In this document: positions 34,275-46,035 of the stretch, piece by piece
Layout of the letters: each line of letters starts with the position of its first letter
How positions within the stretch are numbered: position 1 is the first letter of the stretch
Assembly: GCA_025602905.1 (NCBI GenBank)
Contig: JAHLKI010000033.1
Location: 1-64,000 of the forward strand
Source: Phlyctochytrium arcticum
Taxonomy: Eukaryota; Chytridiomycota; Chytridiomycetes; Chytridiales; Chytridiaceae
Direction of reading: 5' to 3'
Length of the DNA stretch: 64,000 bases
Position numbers and translations under genes: made by a program
Notes under the pieces: generated by a model
Database searches by the model: none
What the model saw: the letters and a program-made list of their open reading frames with translations, nothing else
Told to the model about the DNA's origin: nothing

Positions 34275-37200
34275 ATGACGGATTACACTCCCGCGGCAGC
34301 GGGGTACCAAGGGAGGTCCACGCAGCAACCACCACATTCAGGACCGCACCAGCAACCACAGGCTTCTTATTCATATGGTCACCAACAGCAACAGCAAATT
34401 AATCAGCAACCCCCTTCTATTTTCGATCAATACCATCCACCCCCGCCTGGCACATACGGTTATGCACCTGCGCCAAAGCCTACCATGCATTCATCTCCAC
34501 CTATCCCGCAGCAGCATCCTCCGCCGCCTCCAAACTCATTCGCTCAATCAGTAGCGCACCATCCCTTCTCGCAACTCATGGCTGCAGCACCGCTTGGTTC
34601 AGATTTCGATTACTCTGCGTTTGCCCTGGATGTAGGATCCCTGTTCACAAACGATCCAGGGGACTATAATGCGTATCAGCCCATGGCTTCCGCCATGCCA
34701 GAAGCATATAATGGAGGTGACATTCGAGAGTTTCTCGCGGAAATGAGAACTCCGAAAGATGTCGCTCCAGAAGTAACGTCCCCCGGTGCTGGTTATGATC
34801 TGAGGACGATCCCATGGTTGCCTAATGGTAAAATCGTAACCGACCCGCAGGCTTTAAGGGAGGCACAGATGAGCGGATTGGATAGGGTGAGTAAAGCCTC
34901 TTGAGTAATTTACTGAGTATTGTTGACACAATGTTGATTAGGATAACTCGGTAACCAGTTTGGGCTCTCAAACAAACAGCGTGAGCCCAGTAGTCTCGCC
35001 AACTTCAATTGACAACAAACGTCATTCCGCTCCGAATCCCCAGATCATCACCAATCCTCGCCATCCCCCCCGTACCCAATCATCTACGAAAGCCACGCCT
35101 TCGCCGACAGAAACAAGGGCGCGCCCCACATCTTCAGGGCAAGCTCGCGTCCCGACCCCACCGCCAACGAATTCGAATGGAAAGCCTGTCAAGGTTCCCG
35201 TTTCGAGTCGACGAAAGGCATGTGAGCCTTGTCGCGCAAAGAAGCTTCGCTGTGAGGGTCAACGACCGCACTGTTCAACATGTCTTAAATCCTCCCAGGG
35301 ATCCACGCAATGTGTGTATTTTGCTGATAAGCCGCGCGTGAATGGGGTGAGTGGCAGTTCTGCCGCGGCCGGCAATGACATTGGCTCCCCAGACGTGAAG
35401 GGCAAGAGGAGCAAAAGTGGTGAGGTGAAGGCTTTGGAGGACCGCATGAGTGCCTTAGAGGCGATGTTGGCTAGCGCAATCGCCAATGGCACAGGGAATG
35501 GAAAAACAGAAAGAAGGGAAAAGACCCGGATGGGTTCCGGAGCAGCGTCAGTCAACACTTCGACAGAGTCGCTTTGGTCGTCGACTATGGAGGTGGATAA
35601 TGATAGCGAGAGATCACCATCTCCACTACCTTCCGACCTTCCGGATCCAGCCGCAGCGGCGTTTGCTGCTGCTGCTGCTTCCGCTGCTACCGGCGGCCTC
35701 CCTCCCAACCCTGCAAGTGTTGATCTCCCATTTGTCGCAGCTGCAATGACCAAGCCGTGGTTCTGCGATGTGGTTGACGAACTTAGTAAACTCAAGATTT
35801 CGGATCCAGCCGAATCGCATAATTGCAGCGGTCCCAATGCGCCACAACATTTCACCCCTCCACCGCCGCCACAAGATCAATTGCCCGACGACCTTCACCG
35901 CGTCGTGGTTCGCCTCGATCTCCTGGACTTTTACTTCAAGCAACGCCATGCATTTTCCCCATTTGACGTCATCCACAAAGAAGCGTTTATGAAAAACATC
36001 CACGAAGAATCCCCCATGCTCTTATTTGCCCTGTACGCAACTGTATGTCGTGCCACCGACGATGAAAAGACCCGCAACTCGTTTGATTTCTTTTTTTCGC
36101 GAGCACGCAAGCTTGTTTCTGTGCATTTGGAGTGCCCGACCGTCAGCGGATTGCAAGGGATGCTGTTTTTGTCTTCGGCTGCTATGAGTAAGGCTTTTGC
36201 AACATATTGGCCATTTTCGATGCCTAACTCTTACTTGTATAGCACAAGGTCTTATGTCAACAGCATGGATGTACAGTGGAATGGCTATTCGTATGGTACA
36301 GATGCTATGTCTGGACATGGACCCAGCTGATTTGGGAATAACAAATTGGGCTGAAGCCGAGACGCGTCGACGCATATGGTGGTGTATAAATGCAATGGAA
36401 AGGTGAATAACAACAATTTGCTTGATATTTTCGCGGATACTAACCATTGTCGGAATCTGTAGTTTAAAGTCGGTGATATCTTCACGAACGTCGGCTCTCA
36501 ATGGGTACGGAAATAACGTTCGCGATCCAGTACCGGACGCCATTTGGGAGAACTCAAACTCGGACGGTGTCGTTCCGCCTTCTCTTCGTGGTGTACCGCT
36601 GCACTCATGGGCAACATGGCTGTTCAAGGTGCAAAAATTGTTTGCTAAGGTAAGGGTCACAGCTAGGGCGCCATAATCTTGCAATTGACGCAAAGTTTAG
36701 GCGATTGAATACAACCGGGAAGCTTTGCGAAAGCCAATCTCCTTTGATACCCCATGCCTCAAGTTTAGCGAATTGGACGCTGAATTGGAGCACCTTTATC
36801 ATACCATGCCTGACACGATCAAGCTCGCTGCAACAGCCAAAACATTTTCTCTCAACCCAGCATCAGTGGATCCGCCACCTGTTCATGTCATTGACATTTT
36901 CATGATGTACCGCGGAGCGCTTTGTTTGTTACATCGTCCACGTATGATGGCAGCGTACCTGATGTCTGAGCCGCACCCGGCCGGTTTGAGGTCGATCCGA
37001 ATAGCTGCCGAGTCAGCGAACGATATGGGAAGTATTGTCGGGGTCATGTTGACTGAAGGCAGTGTACTCAGCGATAGCTTGGAGGGCGGAGAGTCTTTTT
37101 TCGAGACTACCCATTCATCGCCCGCGCCATCTAGTTCGAGTCATGGAGAGGGATCGCCACCCGCTCCCGTTGATGGGAGCGGCCCGTCAATATCAGCACC

Positions 37201-37975
37201 GCGATTACTACGGCAAACTTGCTTGGCCGCGGATCACAGCACGTTCCTCCCCATTATCGGCGTCTTTGAAGGTTGTGTCATTCTGATCATAACATCAGCA
37301 TTTGCCTGTGTGGCTGCTGACCCGTACACTGTTGCAACGACTCAGGAACGGATAAAGGCCATTTCAAAGTTGTTTAAACGATTTGCTCGCCGATTACCTG
37401 TTGCGCGAGTGTTGGGCGATCTCCTTGCTATGATCAACGGAACAATTATGAAAGGAGCCCCAATACGATCCATTTTAGACGCGTTCCCGTCATCAACGTC
37501 ATCTGCATCCGCTTCACCTACACCTGTACCCACTGCTTCGCCCCTTTCCGCACCCTTATCGTCGAAACCACCCAGGAATAGAGCAAGTCCACCTACTGCC
37601 CCAAATTCCTCCAGTCATGCGGAGCCGTTCCCACACCTCGGTCTGACCAATGCTGTGCGACAACAATTGACCGATCTCCGGCAGTGGGCCGCAGACAGCT
37701 CTGCATCCTTATCCTCGCCCGGGTTTGTCAGCGAAGAGGGATTTACAGCAATGGAGGGCGGATTCAAAGCTGCCGAGTTGGTAAAATTCTTGCATTCCAG
37801 AATTGGACCCACGGGATTCGCCAATCGGGGTGCACCTATCCCTATTACCCCATCATCCTCGTCCATCAAATCAACGTCGTCCTCTCAATGTGGTACATCT
37901 CCGGCACCGATACCCAAGCCGATACGCACGGATGAGAAAGTAGTCAAAGCGACCGTAATTAGTGGACCGGACTAG
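34275..37975 (+). CDS. Zn2Cys6 (binuclear zinc cluster) transcription factor with fungal-specific TF domain
   Basis: Nuclear DNA-binding regulator, 1,159 residues. Five exons: 34275-34886, 34942-36187, 36243-36402, 36463-36649 and 36701-37975, all GT-AG; a clear CTAAC branch-like word lies in intron 3. The N-terminus is Gln/Pro-rich. The zinc cluster at about residues 295-325 reads CEPCRAKKLRC then CSTC...C (C-x2-C-x6-C-x6-C-x2-C-x9-C), followed by a probable dimerisation helix (EVKALEDRMSALEAMLA). The regulatory domain is recognisable across introns 2 and 3: QGLMSTAWMYSGMAIRMVQM and then ETRRRIWWC. The C-terminal third is Ser/Pro-rich. Its last exon and 3' flank are duplicated downstream as fragments. 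Target genes unknown. Confidence 0.93.
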
Positions 37976-39170
37976 CATCCTTGTATATTAACCTTGAACA
38001 TTTTATTTGGACCATTCTCTTTCTTCTGTGTCTCTTTCTCCGTATGATTAGATTTTGAATATACCTGCAGGATTGTGACAAAGAAACTAGATTCGTGAAC
38101 CGCCTTTGCCAGACCACCCACAGCCGCCCACCTCTTCTTTTTTTCCATGGCTCTCCCATACCCAGATATCCAGCTCTGGCACCGTGACTCGAGTAGTAAA
38201 CAGTCTGCCACGTCGCACGGGGCAGCTGTGGGGCAGTTTTCTACATTTACTGAATTTATCAAATTCCAAGAAGATCAGACACAAAAATCGAAAAAAGTGT
38301 TTGTTCCACATGGAATGGAGACACAATATGTTTTTTCCATAATGTCACAATGAGTGGTTCAGACGTAAAATGGAAAAACTAAGGAGCTTTGCTGCTGCTA
38401 TGGCCACGATTCCACAGGCATTGATTCATATACGAGTGTGCAAAATATGAAAGCAAATCGCAGCTTGAAACAGTCTTAGCCCCCCGTAAAATTGACTGGA
38501 ATTTTTACGAAATTCAATGGTAGCCTTGCAAAAGCTTTTACGAGAACCAGAATATTTTATGCCATCGTTCGCTTTCAGCCTGTGCTACGAGTACTACTGT
38601 ACTGGCGCCAAAGCTTTAAATCTAAAGTCACACCTTCCAAATTTTCAATTTTCACTTGGACCGTTGGGCCCGGCGTTGGGCGTCGTTTGTGAATCGAACT
38701 TATCGAAGGACGGCCCAAAGGCAGCGTTTGAGAATTCCGTACCAGTCAATGCCCCATGGGTTTACTCGGGAAGCTTCACCAAGGCTTCATCAACCAACAT
38801 CATTTCATGCCAGTTTCTCAGTCATGAAATTACAAGAGCGTAGAATACTCAAACTCATGCCAGAACTCATGCTGTTGAAGTATTCTATCATAGAACTTTT
38901 CATTTTGGGCAGATGAACAGATTTCAATTAATTTCTTTTTGCTGAATCCGAGTACCACCACAACTACACCCTGTGTTCACCATCTGGCGCGTTCGCAAAT
39001 CTTCCCAGCGGAAGGTACTGTGTAGATCAAACATTCTGATCCATTCAAAGCGACTGACATGCCAAAATCCATGCAAAAGACGCTGCCCTCCCTCCCCCCG
39101 GCCAACTTCTCTGCACTGTTTACTACCCCCGACCTCTTTCTTTCGCCGGGCACACAGCCTATATCTGACA
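37976..39170. other. Spacer of segmental unit 1
   Basis: 3' flank of the Zn2Cys6 gene and upstream region of the membrane-protein pseudogene. It shares diverged blocks with 41167-41941 and 45066-46035: a T/C-rich block ending gattagattt..atac.tgc, a block around ggaaaaacta..ggagc, and an attttcgg..cc run. No gene called. Confidence 0.5.
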
Positions 39171-40511
39171 ATGAGGACGACTTTCTACCTAAAAAGCTCA
39201 TTCCTCTCATACGGAACGTTCCAAGAACAGGATCGGACTGCTGGATTGACACAACACATAACGGATGAGAAGCTCCAAGAACGTGTTGACTATTTAAATC
39301 AGAAAGCTGGTATGTTAGCCCTCTTGTGATGAATCAACATTGTCGGCACAACAAGGTTCTAAATGTCGTCTTTAATTCTATAGGTCGAAAAATAGGGATG
39401 GAGGGGCCCTCTCTTTATCTTGTTTATAGCTTGGTTCGCTGTAGTCGTCGTTAGATTCCTTATTCGAGCCGACGGTGATTGCTTCCAAAATGATTCAGCA
39501 TATCAAGTCGATCGCTACCCAACAGTTTCCAGCATCAGAACACCTTTCCTTTATCCGACACCTACAGTATACCCCAGTCCACCAGTTTTGGGACCAGAAC
39601 GCGCGGACTTGCAACACCGACTGGAACAAGTCTGTCTGAATCTACGCCCACGGCCAACACTCCAGGAGCCATTGTATCCGCTACCAATAACCGTCCTGCT
39701 GCCAACGGTGGTCAAGATCAAAATGTCGGGAATCCACAAGCTCCAACGCCGCAACCCACCCAACAACCTGCACCACCCCCACAAGCACCACCAACAGAGG
39801 CTTGTCCCCCCATGGGAGATGACACGGGATGTCCGAAAATGGGAGAAGAAGGATGGTCTGACTGTGTTCTGAAAAAATCGGAGGAACGGCAACGGTGTCT
39901 AGGATTGGAAAGGAGGGAGTTGCTCAATATTCTCTCCGCGGACATTCCTCAGTCAGGTCATTCCAAGCTGAACCAGCAAACTGACACCCAGGATAGTCGG
40001 CTGCATCGTCGTCGGGGCTCTGGTCGGGGCTGCAGCAACACATCCTAAGTACTACAATCGATACAGGTGTCCATTTTGAACACTTTCTAACCGAAGTCGG
40101 CAGTGATAGACTCAAGTGGACTTCACCATTGCTTCTTGCTCTCTTCATTGTCGAAATCGCGATTTGGCTCTTTGGGCGCTGGGAACTGCGATCATCGCGT
40201 GCAGCTACACAAAAAGCGGTAGAAGAGCTTAACAAGCTTGATGTACCTGAGGGTCTGCGCTGGCGTTACGCGAACCGGACAGTCATTACTACCACTACCA
40301 GCACCACCAGCCCAGACAACACGACTAAGACGTCTACGAAGGAGTCTACGACCAAGTATCCGGTAAGTCTTTTAGCCACATAGTCTCATGAAGTCGACGC
40401 AGTCATCTAAATCAAAGTCGCTTTACCTCTTAGGGTGTAATTCTTGAAGTAATTGGGTACAATGAACCCACAATTGTTCAGATAGAACCACCTCAGAAAT
40501 ATTCCCAGTAG
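39171..40511 (+). pseudogene. Two-TM Gln/Pro-rich protein, copy 1 (decayed)
   Basis: Same four-exon layout as the copies at 43338 and 46036. Exon 1 (39171-39309, MRTTFYLKSSFLSYGTFQEQ) is intact and ends at a GTATGT site. Exon 2 (from 39384) shifts frame at about 39405 and again within the Gln/Pro region, though CPKMGEEGWSDC survives. The exon 2 donor has changed from ATTGTAAGT to ATCCTAAGT (C at 40045). Exons 3 (40104-40362, ELRSSRAATQKAVEELNKLD) and 4 (40434-40511, GVILEVIGYNEPTIVQIEPP) look intact. The TATA box present in the other copies is replaced by atgcaaaaga (39071-39080). All these point to loss of function. Confidence 0.8.
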
Positions 40512-40612
40512 AGCTGCACAATTTGCACAACTCGTATTAATTGCGCCCTGTCCTTGACCTCATTAGTTTCTTCCTATATCTCCCTTAGATAGATCATAGA
40601 CGTGTCTCATTC

Positions 40613-41166
40613 TTATTTATAACATCGGCATTTGCTTGTCGGGCTGGTGACCCATACACTATTGTAACGACCCAGGAACGCATAAAAACCATTTCGAGGC
40701 TGTTTCAAAGATTTCCCCCACCAGTACGCTTGGCTCTACGTCTTGGGCCTTCTGTTTGCTACGATCAACGGAACATTTATGAAGGAATCTCAATATAATC
40801 TATGTTAGATGCGTTCCCGTCATCAACGACCTCCGCATCCGCCTTGTATAAATAAAGATCTGTACCTTCCTGTTCGCCAATTTCCACATATTTATGATTG
40901 AATACACCTAGGAATATGACCAACCCACCTACTATTATTCTCACGCTGAAGATGATGACGCGGGGCCGTGGGATTCCCCTCGGCGATGATGTTCGAGAAC
41001 AATTCACGGGTTTCAATACAGCTGAGCTAGTAAAATTCTTGCCCACCATCCTCGTCCATCAAATCAAACGCTTATCCTCCTTTGTATGGTATATCTCCTG
41101 CACCAATATTCGAAATGGATTAGAAAGTAGAAAAAAGTCAAAGTGACCATAATTAGCGGACCGGAC
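40613..41166 (+). pseudogene. Truncated copy of the Zn2Cys6 factor's last exon (unit 2)
   Basis: Matches the factor's exon 5 from about 37279 onward: tataacatcggcatttgcttg parallels its ITSAFACVAADPYTV coding region, then cgacccaggaacgcataaa (TQERIK), the catcaacg..ctccgcatccgcctt segment, and the end gcggaccggactagca. There are internal deletions and frameshifts, and no zinc cluster. Confidence 0.85.
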
Positions 41167-41941
41167 TAGCAGACCTGTAATTTCTTGAACTTTTTATTTG
41201 GACCTTGTTTTTCCTTCTGCGTTTTTTTCTTCTGTATCTTGTTATGATTAGATTTTCAAGATACTTGCCAGAGTTTGATCAAGACAGCGGCAGAATGTCG
41301 ATGGAAAAGTGTACAATTAGCCTTGGATCGGAGTACTCGAGTTAGGACGATGTTCCATAAGTTATTAATATGAGCGGCATACAGAAGATGGAAAAAAAAT
41401 ACTATGGAGCGGTTTTCAGGATCCAGATTCCAGAATCAGATCTTGCTTGCAAACTTGTGGTGTCATTATTGTTTACTCGAGTCGCCTTGAATCCAGTGTG
41501 CTACTGCAGCTTTGAGATTTTGAATATAGAGATCTACTCGATCGAGTCTCGCGAAAGAACACGGTAAATCCCACATTCACACCTTCTAAATTCTCACACA
41601 ACGAATGACTTCGAATTACCAGGTATATATTGACCGGCAGTGTATAGGCGGTCCAGAAGCAGTGCTTGAGGGTTCCGTACAACATTCATTTTCCATGTTT
41701 ATTCGGGTGTATTCGAGTAATATTCGAGTAGAAGGTTTCAACTTACTGTAGCCTTATTCCATGCTGGTTTCTCAGTTATCAAATTACTTCAGGATACTCG
41801 AGTAAACAACTGCTATTATCATGCATTTCGACTTGTTCTGGTGATGAACAGATTCGAATTGTTCTTGTTTCAACCTGATAGAACTGTGCTACTCGAGTAC
41901 TCTCATAAGGATACATCTTCCGGGTTTTTATATCTTGCGGT
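41167..41941. other. Spacer of segmental unit 2, left of the inserted element
   Basis: Diverged copy of the spacer found after the Zn2Cys6 gene (ttatttggacc, tgattagattttcaagatac, then ggaaaaaaaatactatggagc). It ends in the 10-bp target duplication atcttgcggt (41932-41941). Confidence 0.5.
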
Positions 41942-43183
41942 GGGCGCGAGTATTCCGTACGGTCCGTACCATGAAAATTAGTATTCCGTACAACGTTTCT
42001 GTGAAATGTTCTCATTTGCCTTTTATGGGCCGCAATATAGCTCTTCCAAGTTAAAATTGTCGGAGTTGCCCTTGACTGCCCTTGAGGCCCTTGTTGTCCT
42101 TCTGACCCTGCTTCTGACCGGTGTTCAGACCGGCCTTCTCCGCGCCAACTACACTCCTACTCTTGTACATGATCTACCCTACTCCACGCTGTCGTGGTTA
42201 TTAGGGTTCAAGTGAAGAATCAGCAGATGATTTGGCTGCCTTCGAAGTCTCTCTCACAGAAAATGTATTATTTTTACAATAATTTCCGCTGGCTAACATT
42301 ACAGACATAAACAATTCCCTTATAGTTTTCTTCCTCCGTTTCTACGTAACACTAGTTTTCTTTCATTGCCTAATGTCCTCCCTACAATCACTCAACTTCC
42401 AACTCCGTTGTCGCGCAGGAATTGCTCATAACTCCCAATTCCGCAGCCCTAACGTTTTACATCACGACAACGCTAGAAATGATATCATTATTGAATTCAA
42501 TGATGCCAATGTATCAAATGCATCGTAATTGTTGTGGGAGGGTTGATGGGCTCACCTACGGTTCAGAATCTTCATTCGGGCGATGATTGATGGGATTGCA
42601 GTACTCTTACTGCTGTAGCATGTAGAGCCTTTGGATAGGCAGGTTTTTCGAATTGGCAGGGGTAGGGGTAAGCCTACTGCAAAGCACAATTTGGTGGGTC
42701 AGAATAACGCAATTGCTGATCTGGACACTGCGGCTCCTCGATCCCAAGATTTGAGAGTGCGCCGGGAGCAGGATTCCCTATAGCCTTATAGACGCCGCTT
42801 GACTTGACCGGGCAGCGTGCGGCAGCGCATTGTCACTGCAGGTCAGATTGCCGGCATTGCGGGCGCCGTGGGTCAAGGGCAGATGGATCGTCCGTACGTA
42901 CTTCGTTACTATGCGCACTATTGGGAGTAACGTCACAGGATACCTCAGACAAGGTAAGGGCTGATTGTAAGGAACAAGGGCAATCGTAACGCTCAAACAT
43001 ACGCAAGCCAACTGACGTTCTGGCGGCCGCGGACGCAAGTTCACGCAACTTCACCGTCTTCACGGAAACTCCGACAATTTAAGCTTGGAAGAGTTATATT
43101 ACGGCCCATAAAAGGCAAATGAGAACATTTCGCAGAAACGTTGTACGGAATACTAATTTTCATGGTACGGAATAAAAGCGCCC
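41942..43183. mobile_element. Non-autonomous TIR element with 10-bp target duplication, Mutator-like
   Basis: 1,242 bp flanked by atcttgcggt at 41932-41941 and 43184-43193. The terminal inverted repeats of about 120 bp begin GGGCGC on both ends and share long blocks such as ccgtaccatgaaaattagta and aaatgttctcatttgcc. The left arm carries a few extra bases (cggtccgt). The corresponding site in unit 3 (tatatcttgcgggc near 45866) lacks the insertion, which confirms it. Long TIRs with a 9-10-bp duplication are typical of MULE/Mutator elements. No transposase is encoded, and its ends do not match those of the MULE at 5.85 kb. Confidence 0.88.
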
Positions 43184-43230
43184 ATCTTGCGGTATCATAC
43201 AACTAAAAAAGCGTGAAATGTCAGAATCAT

Positions 43231-43238
43231 TATATAAA
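43231..43238 (+). promoter_or_regulatory. TATA box of the two-TM gene, copy 2
   Basis: TATATAAA followed by the conserved ccgctgccctccc, about 100 bp upstream of the ATG at 43338. The same arrangement precedes copy 3. Confidence 0.6.
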
Positions 43239-43337
43239 CCGCTGCCCTCCCGGGTCCCTACCCCGGCCCACGTCCTTTGAACTCTCTAACGACCTCTTTC
43301 ACTCACTGGGCGATCTGCGCCCAAAGCGTACCCGACT

Positions 43338-44782
43338 ATGAGTACGGCTTTCTACTTACATCGGTCATTCCGTTCGCATGGAAAGTTCCAACAACAAGAT
43401 AGGACTGCTGGATTGACAAAACACATCACCGATGACCAGCTCCAAAAACGTATTGACTATTTAGACAACACCGCTGGTATGTATCACTATTGTGATGACG
43501 GGAATGGCATTTTCAGCACAGAAAAGTTCTAAGTGTCATCTTTGTTTTGTAGGTCGAAAAGTAGGGCCAACATACAGATGGGGACTCCCAGGCGTCATTG
43601 TGTTTGTGGCCTGCATAGCCGTGATGCTCTTTACGTTCGCTGGTCCGAACAATTGCTCCCAAAATGATTCAGGACATCAAGTCGATCGATTCCCTTCAGA
43701 TCCCATCGGCGGGACACCTTCCAGTGATCCTAGGCCAATAGACTCAAGTGACCCAAATTCACCAGTTTTCGCTACCAGAACGCGCGGAAGCGCAGCGCCG
43801 ACAGGAACATACATACCTGCGTCGGCCAACACCCCAGCAGCTCCCGCACCGGCTGCGAATAACAACCCTGTTGCCAACACTGGTCAAAACCAGAATGTCG
43901 GGGCACCACAAGTGCCGACCCAGCAACCTGCTCAACAACCTGCGCAGCAACCCACCCAACAGCCTGTGCAGCAACCTGCGCAACAACCTGCGCAACAACC
44001 TGCACAACAACCTGCACAACAACCTGCTCCTCAACCTGCTGCACAGCCTGCCCCGCAACCCGCTCCACCACCTCCACAAGCACCACCTCCACAACCAATA
44101 CCAAGAAAGAATTGTCCCTACCCCGATGACGCGAAATGTCCGAAAATGGGAGAAGAGGGATGGTGGGAATGTAATAAAAAACAATCGGACGAATGGCGAA
44201 TATGTAACATGGGACAAAGGAGGGACTTGCATTCGTCCAATATTTTCGCAGCCATTCCTCAGCCAGATCACTCTGAACTGAACCAGCAAAATGACACCCA
44301 GCTTAGTCGGCTGCACCGACGAGGCTGCGGCACGCCATTGTAAGTACTACAACCGATGCGCGGATCATCTTCAACACATTCTAACTGAGAGTGTCAGTGA
44401 TCGATTCAAGTACATTATACCCGTCTTTATTGCTTTCTTCCTTGTCAGCATGGGGGGAGGGGTTTATGCCTACTTGGAACTGCGATCATCGCGGAAAGCT
44501 ACAAAAGAAGCAATAGAAGAGCTTAACAAGATTGATGCACCTGCCGGTCTATGCTGGCGTTACGTGGAACGGAAAGTAACCACTGTCACCACCCGTAAGA
44601 AAGGCAACCTGAGGTCTACGAGTAGGTCTACGATCAGTTATCCGGTAAGTCTCTTAGCTTTATGTTGTTATGTAGCCTATGGCCAACTAACCCATCACCT
44701 TCAGGGAGCATTTCTTGAAGTGATTGAGGACTATATACCCATAGTTCTTCAGATGGAGCCACCGCAGTATGGGGCCCACTAA
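43338..44782 (+). CDS. Two-TM Gln/Pro-rich cysteine-containing membrane protein, copy 2
   Basis: Family not recognised. Exons 43338-43476, 43553-44339, 44398-44644 and 44705-44782; 416 residues. Order: short N-terminal domain (MSTAFYLHRSFRSHGK...), hydrophobic helix PGVIVFVACIAVMLFTFA (about 57-75), then a putative ectodomain. The ectodomain has NNC, an (AQQP)n stalk of about 12 units, and a Cys box C-x7-C-x9-C-x10-C built around CPKMGEEGWWEC, then RRGCGTP. A second helix follows (YIIPVFIAFFLVSM), then a C-terminal tail with KEAIEELNKIDAPAGLCW, a basic Thr/Ser stretch and GAFLEVIEDYIPIVLQMEPP. Predicted topology is both ends in the cytosol and a disulphide-stabilised loop outside, like a wall or surface sensor, but this is inference. 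Confidence 0.75.
43919..44080 (+). repeat. 12-bp coding minisatellite (QQPA units)
   Basis: About a dozen imperfect copies of caacctgc(g/a)ca(a/g), in frame, encoding (A)QQP. Copy 3 of the gene has fewer units (46601-46680). Confidence 0.9.
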
Positions 44783-44889
44783 CTCCATACCATTTTGCCC
44801 ACTTATTTTCCCACCTGCCGAGCAGGGCCCCAACTCTTAATCAATTGCGCTCTACCTTTGACCTCATCAATTTCCCCGTATAGATAGAC

Positions 44890-45066
44890 GTGTGGCATTC
44901 TTAGTATACTTGACCTACCAGATTTTCTAATCGAGGCGCACCCATCCCAAATCAAATCTGCCGCATCTTTTCCTTTGTGGGGTACATCTCCTCCACCAAT
45001 AGCCAAGTCGATACGAGCGGATGAGAAATTCGTCAAAGCGACCATAGTTACCGGAGTGGATAGCAT
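44890..45066 (+). pseudogene. Short remnant of the Zn2Cys6 factor's 3' end (unit 3)
   Basis: Matches the factor's last about 160 coding bases: aggcgcacccatccc, then tggggtacatctcc.ccaccaatagccaagtcgatacg, gcggatgagaaa, and a stop context cggagtggatagca. The part between the unit's left junction (tagatagacgtgt.gcattctta, shared with unit 2) and this remnant has been deleted. Confidence 0.8.
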
Positions 45067-46035
45067 ACTTTTTACGTTATGATTGAAATTTATTTTCTTT
45101 CTGTGTTTTTTTTTTCTGCGTATTATTAGATTTCCGGTATCATATGCCTGCAGGAGTTTGATGGAGAGAGAAGAATTGTACTCCGAGCGCCGAGCGGTCA
45201 GGCAGAAGGCCGATGGAAAAATGTTCGAGTAAGTAGGACATTGTTCCATAATGTCACCAACATGAGCTGCTCAGGCGGCTGATGGAAAAATATTATCACC
45301 GTATAATGGAGCTTTTTCCAGGATGCCGCAAGTACAGTACATCAAAATGACATAACATGTACAATGCAGTTCCCTTGGAATTTTGACACCCAACATCAGA
45401 ATCAGATTTTGCATGCCACTGCCATGGCCAGATTGGTACCGGTAGCTTTGATGCAACTGAATTATCGATAGAACACAATGCATAAATTCGCACCTTCCAA
45501 ATTCTCACAATTACGAGCCCTCTTCCGCTTCGGGGCGCTCCGCGGCTCCAGAGGCAGTGCTCGAAGGTTCCGTACAACAATTATTTTCCGCCCTCGAATA
45601 TGTTACCGGTATGATATTCGGGTAAGTACTCGTACTCGAGTTCGAAGGTTTCAACCATAAATATTCCAGGGAAATTTCTCAGTCATCAAGTTATTTTAGC
45701 ATTCTCGAGTAGATACGCTAAAAAAAACCACTGCTGCATTATCATACATTTCAACTTGTTCTCAATGTTCTGGTGAGAGGAACAGATTCGATTTGTTTCA
45801 ACGTTTGATGATAAACTTGTGCTACTCTTCTCGTACTCGAGTTACACCTTCTGGCGCGTTTATATCTTGCGGGCGGGCGGAACTGAAAAATTCAAAGCGA
45901 CTGAAATCATTGAAATGCCAAAATCCGTATATAAACCGCTGCCCTCCCATAACCCCCGACCACGTCCTTTGCACTCTTTGAATACCCAACGACCTCTTTC
46001 ACCGGGCGATCTGCGCCCAAAGCCCATATCCGATT
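45067..46035. other. Spacer of segmental unit 3
   Basis: Diverged copy of the other two spacers, including tatatcttgcgggcgggcgg at about 45866, the site where unit 2 received its transposon. No gene seen. Confidence 0.5.
45928..45935 (+). promoter_or_regulatory. TATA box of the two-TM gene, copy 3
   Basis: TATATAAA followed by ccgctgccctccc, about 100 bp before the ATG at 46036, as in copy 2. Confidence 0.6.

Noticed and set aside
42006..42215. 69-codon ORF inside the unit 2 TIR element
   Set aside because: Starts within the terminal inverted repeat, has no domain, and is not a transposase.
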